DNA from: GCA-016699445 sp964555055
Lineage (GTDB): Bacteria > UBA10199 > JACPAL01 > GCA-016699445
Direction: 5' to 3'
DNA length: 64,000 nt
NCBI GenBank assembly: GCA_964555055.1
Contig: CAZKQW010000011.1
Coordinates: 1-64,000 of the forward strand
A model generated the notes under the pieces. It had not been told where the DNA came from. It was given only the letters and a program-made list of their open reading frames with translations, and did no database searches. Below are positions 58,702 to 64,000 of the stretch, in pieces. Within the stretch, counting starts at the first letter, position 1, and every line of letters begins with the position of its first letter. The translations under genes and the position numbers were made by a program.

Positions 58702-58808
58702 GTTTTTATGAAAAAAAATTTATTTCTGTTTTTTCCGCAGAAAACAAAAGTCGGCCAGGTGTTTTATTTCACACGGGTTATTCGGAAAATATTTGATGGG
58801 ATCGTGAC

Positions 58809-59972
58809 TTAAATTTTGATGGCGGAAAGACGATTCAAGGCTTCCTGCAAACGCTTTTCGTCGCGCGTTAGCGCGAAACGCACGTAACCTTCGCCGCCTT
58901 CACCGAAGCCCACGCCGGGCGTGATCACGATGCCGGCTTCTTCCAGGATCTTCTTCGCGAAGGATTTCGAGTCGTACCCTCGCGGGACGGCGACCCACAC
59001 ATAGAAGGCGGCCGCCGCGGAGGCTACGTCCCAACCTAACTTCTTCAAGCCGGATACCAAGAGCTGACGACGGCGGCGGTAGATTTGACGCATCTCTTCC
59101 ACGCAGGATTGACTCTCCGTCAGGGCCGCGATGCCCGCGTGCTGCACGGCTTGAAAAATGCCGGAATCGATATTCGTCTTCACTTTTCCCAAGCCGGCGA
59201 TGATGTCTTTGTTGCCGCACGCGAAACCGATGCGCCAACCCGTCATGTTGTAGGTTTTCGAAAGGGAATGAAATTCGATGCCCACATCGCGCGCGCCGGA
59301 CACCTCCAAGAACGAGATCGGCTTTTGATCGTCATACTGCTCCACATAGGCTGCGTCCGCGCACACGATGATGTTGTATTTTCGGGCGAACGCGATGACG
59401 CGCTCGTAGAAATCTTTCCCGGCGACCGCTCCGGTCGGATTGTTGGGATAGTTCACGTGCATGACTCGCGCGCGCGCGACGATGTCCGCCGGGATCGCGT
59501 CCAAGTCCGGCAAAAAGCCCAGTTCGCGCTTCAAATGCATATGGTACGGTTGGCCGCCCGCGAACAAAGCTCCGCTATGATAGGGCGGGTAACCGGGCGA
59601 AGGCACGAGCACGACGTCTCCGGGATTGATGAAAGCGAGGGGGAAATTGGCGATGCCTTCCTTCGAGCCGATCAACGACACGACTTCGCCCACGGGATCG
59701 ACCGTTACGCCGAAACGGCTCTTCATCCAAGAAGCCGCCGCTTCGCGGAAACTGTTCATTCCCGTATAGCTGGGGTATTGGTGGTTCGCCGCATCCTCGG
59801 CGGCTTTCTGAAGGGCTTTAATGATATGCGCAGGGGTGGGAGTGTCGGGATCACCGACCCCGAGGTCAATCACGTCGACGCCTTTTTTGATCTGTTCGGC
59901 TTTCAAGCGATCGATTTCGGCGAATAAATACGGGGGTAAATTTTTGATGCGGTCGGCAAGTTTGATTTCCAT
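58809..59972 (-). CDS. dapL: LL-diaminopimelate aminotransferase
   Basis: DapL converts tetrahydrodipicolinate directly to LL-diaminopimelate in lysine and cell-wall synthesis, bypassing DapD, DapC and DapE. The 387-residue protein has DLGVGDPDTPTPAHI, the YPNNPTGAVA motif, ADAAYVEQYDD, and the PLP lysine in HSLSKTYNMTGWRIGF. The pattern fits the DapL family and is unlike the aspartate-type enzyme at 4 kb; other LL-type aminotransferases cannot be fully excluded. It is followed upstream on the same strand by the regulatory operon ending at 60019. Confidence 0.88.
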   Translation of the reverse strand: MEIKLADRIKNLPPYLFAEIDRLKAEQIKKGVDVIDLGVGDPDTPTPAHIIKALQKAAEDAANHQYPSYTGMNSFREAAASWMKSRFGVTVDPVGEVVSLIGSKEGIANFPLAFINPGDVVLVPSPGYPPYHSGALFAGGQPYHMHLKRELGFLPDLDAIPADIVARARVMHVNYPNNPTGAVAGKDFYERVIAFARKYNIIVCADAAYVEQYDDQKPISFLEVSGARDVGIEFHSLSKTYNMTGWRIGFACGNKDIIAGLGKVKTNIDSGIFQAVQHAGIAALTESQSCVEEMRQIYRRRRQLLVSGLKKLGWDVASAAAAFYVWVAVPRGYDSKSFAKKILEEAGIVITPGVGFGEGGEGYVRFALTRDEKRLQEALNRLSAIKI

Positions 59973-60018
59973 AGGGCCCGCGCCTTAAGCGAGGGCTCGC
60001 AGGCTTGTCAAAAAAGAT

Positions 60019-61035
60019 TTATTTCTTCTGCTTGGCCAGGGCACGCTCCCACAGGAGGAGCGTGTGCACGGTGATCATTTGGGTGATATTGACGTCGTTC
60101 TCGGAGAAGCATTCTTTATTTTTCTTCGGGCCCAGACAGACGATGGCGGTCAAATGATCCCTTAGAAAAACAGGAACCACCAGAGCCGCCCGAACTTTAT
60201 CTACGATCGCCATTTCTTCTTCCTGGATGCCCTGTCCCTTAAGGCTATGCGCTAAGAGAGGGCCTTTCCCGATGCGAAGACGCTCCGGCAACCATCCATA
60301 GCGGGGCAAATGAATATCGCTGGGCAAGATCTTACTCGAAAGCCCGACTTGTCCCGCCATGTAAAAAGGCTCGGACTTGTCTTTAGGGATTAAGATGGAA
60401 ATGGGATAAGACGAGAAGAGTCCCATCAAGCCATAGAGGTACATCTTCACTAGTATCTCGGGATTGCGTTCTTGGGCTAAGTGATTCGCGAGCGAAAGGA
60501 CGCCATTGAGGGAAAAAGCCAGCTGCTTTTTAGCGTCTTTTTTCTTGGGCTTTTCCTTGATGGTACTGGGAGCCGCATCGAGAAACTTCACCAAGCTGAT
60601 TTTATTGTGCGACCCCGGCGTGGTCTCGTAATGCACGTCATCCACGAGCTTATCCAGCATGTATTGGCCGTAGCCGCTGACATGGCGGTATTTGAGTTTC
60701 GTATCCAAATCGAAATCAGATCCTTCGGGGAGGTAGGGTTGGTCGCTCTCATCGCGAATCTCGATCACCGCCTGTCCGTTGGCTTCCTTCCAGCTCACGT
60801 AAATGTTGTTCCCGGATTGAAAACGATAAGCGTGCTTTACGATGTTGGACGACACTTCGTCCGCCGCCAAAACCAGTTTTCCCACTTCTTTCTGAGATAA
60901 GCCAGCCGCCGCCGCTTGAGCCCTCACGAAATCCCGGACTTTTTCCAGACAGGAATTATCACAGAGGACTTTCATCTCTTCCAGCTTTTGGAATGCTTGA
61001 ACCGCTTTCCGAGGTGACGTTTGGAGTTGGTCCAT
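60019..61035 (-). CDS. RsbW-like anti-sigma ATPase domain with GAF domain
   Basis: The 338-residue protein has an N-terminal GHKL/HATPase of the RsbW/SpoIIAB type: ADEVSSNIVKHAY (N-box), EIRDESDQP (G1-like) and SGYGQYMLDKLVDDV (G2-like). The C-terminal part (about 190-335) looks like a GAF domain. RsbW proteins phosphorylate STAS antagonists and hold sigma factors or other partners. The ATG at 61035 starts 2 bases after the STAS gene stop; a longer frame to 61110 would overlap that gene. With STAS and PP2C genes upstream, it completes a partner-switch set. Confidence 0.88.
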   Translation of the reverse strand: MDQLQTSPRKAVQAFQKLEEMKVLCDNSCLEKVRDFVRAQAAAAGLSQKEVGKLVLAADEVSSNIVKHAYRFQSGNNIYVSWKEANGQAVIEIRDESDQPYLPEGSDFDLDTKLKYRHVSGYGQYMLDKLVDDVHYETTPGSHNKISLVKFLDAAPSTIKEKPKKKDAKKQLAFSLNGVLSLANHLAQERNPEILVKMYLYGLMGLFSSYPISILIPKDKSEPFYMAGQVGLSSKILPSDIHLPRYGWLPERLRIGKGPLLAHSLKGQGIQEEEMAIVDKVRAALVVPVFLRDHLTAIVCLGPKKNKECFSENDVNITQMITVHTLLLWERALAKQKK

Positions 61036-61037
61036 AA

Positions 61038-61400
61038 TCAATCGTCCAAATGGCGGTAGGCTTCCTCTTCCGAGGAATAGGTTTGAAAAATATCGAAGAA
61101 TCCAAGGCAATTCATCGCGTCGTTGACGTCCGGATTGACGACCTGGGAAAAGACGAGCTTACCGCCGCGTTTTTCCAATTCATTCAAAGTCCCGAGGAAC
61201 AAACCTAGACCGGGACTGGAAATGAACTTCAATTTACCGCAATCCACCACGAGCTTGATCTTCTGCTCGTCGCGGATGAGCGTTTGAATGCGCTTTTCGA
61301 TCTGGCCTAAGGCGAAGGCATCCAAGCTACCGACGAGCCTCAGCACCGCCTTGCTGGGTTGATTCTCCGAAAACAAAACCTCCACGTCGAAATGTGACAT
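61038..61400 (-). CDS. STAS-domain anti-sigma factor antagonist
   Basis: The 120-residue protein is a single STAS domain (RsbV/SpoIIAA type). LRLVGSLDAFALGQIEKRI is the first half and LKFISSPGLGLFLG (58-71) holds the phospho-acceptor site at Ser61 or Ser62. Unphosphorylated STAS proteins bind the RsbW kinase and free its partner. It lies between the phosphatase gene (3 bases) and the kinase gene (2 bases), so the three are one operon. Confidence 0.92.
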   Translation of the reverse strand: MSHFDVEVLFSENQPSKAVLRLVGSLDAFALGQIEKRIQTLIRDEQKIKLVVDCGKLKFISSPGLGLFLGTLNELEKRGGKLVFSQVVNPDVNDAMNCLGFFDIFQTYSSEEEAYRHLDD

Positions 61401-61403
61401 AAA

Positions 61404-62576
61404 CTACACCGCGCACCTTTCCATATAGACGGCCGTCACATCATCCTGCTGCGGAGCTCCCTCCGAGAAGTTTTCCAGCTCCGTCTTCAAGTCATGGATG
61501 ACGTCCAAATTTTTTCGCGAGTTACCCGAAAAGAACTCCTGAAGGCGTCGGCGTCCGTAACAATCGTCATGGCTATTGCGCACTTCGGTGACACCATCGG
61601 TATATAAAAAAAGGAAGTCGTCGGGATGCAGGGCGATCTCGCATTCCGCCCGCTTTTCCTCGTGACGTCGATAACGGCTTAAGCCAATCGCCAGGCCTCG
61701 AGGATGGATCCATCGGTTTTTTCCGGTCTTACGATTTCCCAGCAAAAGCGGCGGATGTCCCGCGTTAGCACAGGTCAACGTCATGCTGTCACAATCCAAA
61801 ATTGCGTAAAAAAGGGTAATGAAATGATCCGGACCGAGCTTCGGCAAGACCATACCTTCTGTTTCATCGATTACTTCGCTGGGGGACAAGCTGAGAACGG
61901 CTTGTGACCTCAAGGCGTAGCATAGGGTTGACATCAACATCGCGCTCTGAAGGCCTTTTCCGGAAACGTCCGCGACAACGATTCCTAAGTGGTGCGGATC
62001 GATTTCGATGAAATCAAAATAATCTCCTCCCACTTCTTGGGCAGACTGGTAATACGTATCGAAATAAAGCCCAGGTATTTTGGGGGATTCTTCAGGAAGG
62101 AGTCTCTCTTCGATGTAAAGATTCTTCAAAAATTCCTGTTTAGCTTTCAAGAGCTGTCGTTGCTTTTCTTCCGAGAAGAATTTTTTCATCCCCTGTCTCA
62201 CGACAATTTCCAAATCCGCTAGAGAGGTCTGTTTGGATAGATAATGATGGGCTTGAGCACCATGCGTCGAGTGGCGGATGGAGGAAATATCGGACGCGCC
62301 CGTCAGAAGAATTCGTATCACATCGGGCCAACGCCTCGCGACTTCCTCGAGTAGTTCATGGCCACTCAACCCCGGCATCCGATGATCCGAGATGATCACG
62401 CCGATAGGTTGGTTTTTAAGAAGGGGAAAAGCTTCTTCGGCGGAAGAAGCGATGAGTACGTTCATCTTTCCGAAAACGTGGGATAAACGCTCGTAAAGAT
62501 TTTCTAAAAAATCCTTTTCGTCATCGACAAGCAGAACTTTCCAATCACTCACAGCTCCCCCCGGACTCATGAGCAT
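61404..62576 (-). CDS. Response regulator with PP2C/SpoIIE phosphatase domain (RsbU-like)
   Basis: The 390-residue protein has a receiver domain (VLLVDDE, phospho-acceptor Asp64 in ISDHRMPG, Thr in LLTGA, Lys in YLSKQT) and a PP2C-type phosphatase domain (EVGGDYFDF, VVADVSGKGLQSAM, CANAGHPPLLLG, LYTDGVTEV). It would remove phosphate from the STAS protein when its receiver is phosphorylated. No cognate histidine kinase is in the window. The start is ATG 62576 or a GTG 24 bases later that follows a GGGGGGAG site. It is the first gene of the operon. Confidence 0.92.
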   Translation of the reverse strand: MLMSPGGAVSDWKVLLVDDEKDFLENLYERLSHVFGKMNVLIASSAEEAFPLLKNQPIGVIISDHRMPGLSGHELLEEVARRWPDVIRILLTGASDISSIRHSTHGAQAHHYLSKQTSLADLEIVVRQGMKKFFSEEKQRQLLKAKQEFLKNLYIEERLLPEESPKIPGLYFDTYYQSAQEVGGDYFDFIEIDPHHLGIVVADVSGKGLQSAMLMSTLCYALRSQAVLSLSPSEVIDETEGMVLPKLGPDHFITLFYAILDCDSMTLTCANAGHPPLLLGNRKTGKNRWIHPRGLAIGLSRYRRHEEKRAECEIALHPDDFLFLYTDGVTEVRNSHDDCYGRRRLQEFFSGNSRKNLDVIHDLKTELENFSEGAPQQDDVTAVYMERCAV

Positions 62577-62722
62577 TTGTCGTAAACTATCAAATTCTAT
62601 CTATTTTTTAAAAAACAACCAAGAAGTTTCTCACTTTGAATCATGCCTTGCCGCGTCATAATTCTTAGTTTTCAGAAATGCTTTCCCCATAGGTAGAGAA
62701 ATGCCCGCGCACCACGCGGCGG

Positions 62723-64000
62723 CTAGAAAGAAGTCCCTAATTCCAGGACGACCACGCCGTTTCTCGCATCCGCTCCGGTCAAATCATCCTTGAGCCCGAC
62801 GATGCGGTCCCGATTCGTAACGATGACGCCATAACCAAGGCGGCCTGTCACTGGTAGATGCCAACTTAAAATAAAATCCGCGCGGAGCTCGGCACCCACC
62901 CCTAGAAGAGGTCGGAACCGCGTCGCATCACGCCTCATGGCGTCGCCTAAGTCGGCGAAAAAAGCGAGATGGGCTTGGTTGATGGCGAGCGGAAGCGTAC
63001 CTAAGCCTCTTTCGATACTCACTAAAGGGAAACGATATTCGACCGAGGATACCCAAACACGGTCGCGCGAAAACGTGGACAACGGCAGACCACGTAAGGT
63101 GAAAAGGTGTGTCGTCGTTCCCGTGAAAAGGCTTTCGCCTAAGGAGCCGCCGAGCCCGAAGTTGCCCTGGAGGAGTTGATCGCCGAAGGCCGCACCGCCT
63201 GCAGCTCGTAGCGCCAAGACATGGTGCTTAGAGTACGGCAGCTTTAAATAAGCCCGTGCGTCTCCCCAAGCTACGTATTGCTCCAAATCTCGGGAGGATC
63301 CGAAGTGATGGTCCGCGCCCTCGAAGTTGAGAGAGAAACGACCTCCCTTCTCCTGACTAATGGCGGCTAAAGTGGAGGATGTATTGCGGTAACCATACTG
63401 CGCCAGAAATCCCGCATACCGACCGAGCGTTGGCGCCGCTGCCCCCGCTGGAAGCCCCGACTGCGTTGTCCTATTTTCGAAGAAATAATGAACGGACAGA
63501 CGGCTCGATTTCCAGGGGTAGGAAACACCGATCGACGCGCGACGCCTCTCTTCGAAATAATCCGAACCGACCCGGTAGATATCGCCGTAATTTACCGAGT
63601 AATCGGCGAAGGCCGCGCTTACGGGTAAGCGGAAGCGGTTATACGTGTAGCCCGCTCCGTATCCCAAAAAGCGGTTGTCACTACGGTAATTCACATCGGC
63701 ATACCAAAGATGACGCGAAAGCGGGTCGTGATTGATGATGGTTCCCGACAGGAAAAAAGACCCGTCGATGAAAGCCAGGTTAGGGAAAACGGCTCGAGGA
63801 AGAAAAAGCTTCTTCCACGGAGAATATTTTTTGGAAACAAAACTTCCCGGTGAGGAAAGTTCTCCCGGCTCTTCCAGGCGACTGTACGCAGCCGACCGAT
63901 CCAAGTTTCTAAGACCGGTCGGCGAGTTCAAGCGCGCGGGCGGCGTTACGCCCGCGACGCGTGTCGCTGAAGAGCCGGGAGAACTTTCCTCACCGTGGTT
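62723..64000 (-). CDS. C-terminal part of D15/surface-antigen-type outer membrane protein (partial)
   Basis: The frame stays open to the window edge, so the N-terminus is missing. The visible 425 residues are beta-barrel-like: alternating aromatic strands (LWYADVNYRSDNRFLGYGAGYTYNRF, LSVHYFFENRTT, VWVSSVEYRFPLVSIERGLG) and the final strand ending in Phe (VVLELGTSF), the signal for outer membrane insertion by Bam. The layout resembles proteins with an N-terminal WD40/TolB-like part and a C-terminal D15 barrel. A 27-bp inverted repeat lies within the coding frame near the window end. Confidence 0.75.
   Translation of the reverse strand, partial: NHGEESSPGSSATRVAGVTPPARLNSPTGLRNLDRSAAYSRLEEPGELSSPGSFVSKKYSPWKKLFLPRAVFPNLAFIDGSFFLSGTIINHDPLSRHLWYADVNYRSDNRFLGYGAGYTYNRFRLPVSAAFADYSVNYGDIYRVGSDYFEERRRASIGVSYPWKSSRLSVHYFFENRTTQSGLPAGAAAPTLGRYAGFLAQYGYRNTSSTLAAISQEKGGRFSLNFEGADHHFGSSRDLEQYVAWGDARAYLKLPYSKHHVLALRAAGGAAFGDQLLQGNFGLGGSLGESLFTGTTTHLFTLRGLPLSTFSRDRVWVSSVEYRFPLVSIERGLGTLPLAINQAHLAFFADLGDAMRRDATRFRPLLGVGAELRADFILSWHLPVTGRLGYGVIVTNRDRIVGLKDDLTGADARNGVVVLELGTSF
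63848..63995. repeat. Perfect 27-bp inverted repeat at window end
   Basis: The arm at 63848-63874 (starts CGGTGAGGAAAGTTCTCCCG) is the exact reverse complement of 63969-63995. The 94-base spacer contains a GC-rich GCGGGCG/CGCCCGC stem. It may be a real hairpin in the gene or an inverted duplication made at a contig end. Confidence 0.7.

Noticed and set aside
1..64000. CRISPR array
   Set aside because: No regularly spaced direct repeats with unique spacers were seen; the repeated units present are palindromes, tRNA copies or paralogous genes.

Overview
This window looks like part of a chromosome from a Gram-negative bacterium of deltaproteobacterial type in the broad sense (Bdellovibrionota, Myxococcota or a related uncultured lineage). 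The clues are an MglA-type polarity GTPase, an RsbU/STAS/RsbW partner-switch operon, LL-diaminopimelate aminotransferase, a long plant/cyanobacterium-like IspH, a SpoIID-domain lipoprotein, a sigma-54 activator, a D15-like outer-membrane barrel, and several lipoproteins or signal-peptide proteins. Placement at genus or family level is not possible by reading alone. Most of the sequence is moderately GC-rich; the toxin-antitoxin modules and their operators are clearly AT-rich.

Layout. 1-9.6 kb: housekeeping genes (rsmD, coaD, an aspartate-type aminotransferase, a COG2509 FAD enzyme, lacD-type aldolase) mixed with lineage-specific hypothetical proteins and a DUF4143-type ATPase. 9.6-11.4 kb: hipBA. 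11.4-27.6 kb: a PAP2-family membrane protein, coaC and coaB as separate overlapping genes, HAD protein, type-4 uracil-DNA glycosylase, GAF sensor, SpoIID lipoprotein with a compact queA, ispH, a broken YhcG/DUF1016 nuclease, an acyl-CoA dehydrogenase/SDR operon behind two identical palindromes, a Phd/PIN module, and aceE. 27.6-34.5 kb: two tRNA-Ser genes with related flanks full of hairpins, one carrying a tiny GIY-YIG element and a truncated tRNA copy; between them are a MenI-like thioesterase, Y-family polymerase, a zinc peptidase/ATP-grasp pair and a SLATT protein. 34.6-43.8 kb: sigma-54 activator, hydrolase, flippase-like protein, dnaX-recR, mglA, transaldolase, folK, and an XRE/nucleotidyltransferase module.

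43.9-58.7 kb is the most unusual part: four tandem paralogous secreted subtilisin-like (S8) proteins of about 950-1000 residues, all on the minus strand, with intact Asp/His/Asn/Ser motifs and an invariant four-cysteine C-terminal tail. Two of them share a perfectly identical 636-bp block. Three transcription starts share a promoter-like motif 74-81 bp before the start codon. Two leaderless small proteins and a beta-helix protein lie between them. 58.8-64 kb: dapL, the partner-switch regulatory operon, and the C-terminal barrel of a D15-like outer membrane protein cut by the window edge.

The S8 locus looks like a diversifying, co-regulated secreted protease family. The tRNA-Ser/GIY-YIG locus looks like a minimal tRNA-targeting mobile element. 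These two are the best candidates for something undescribed.
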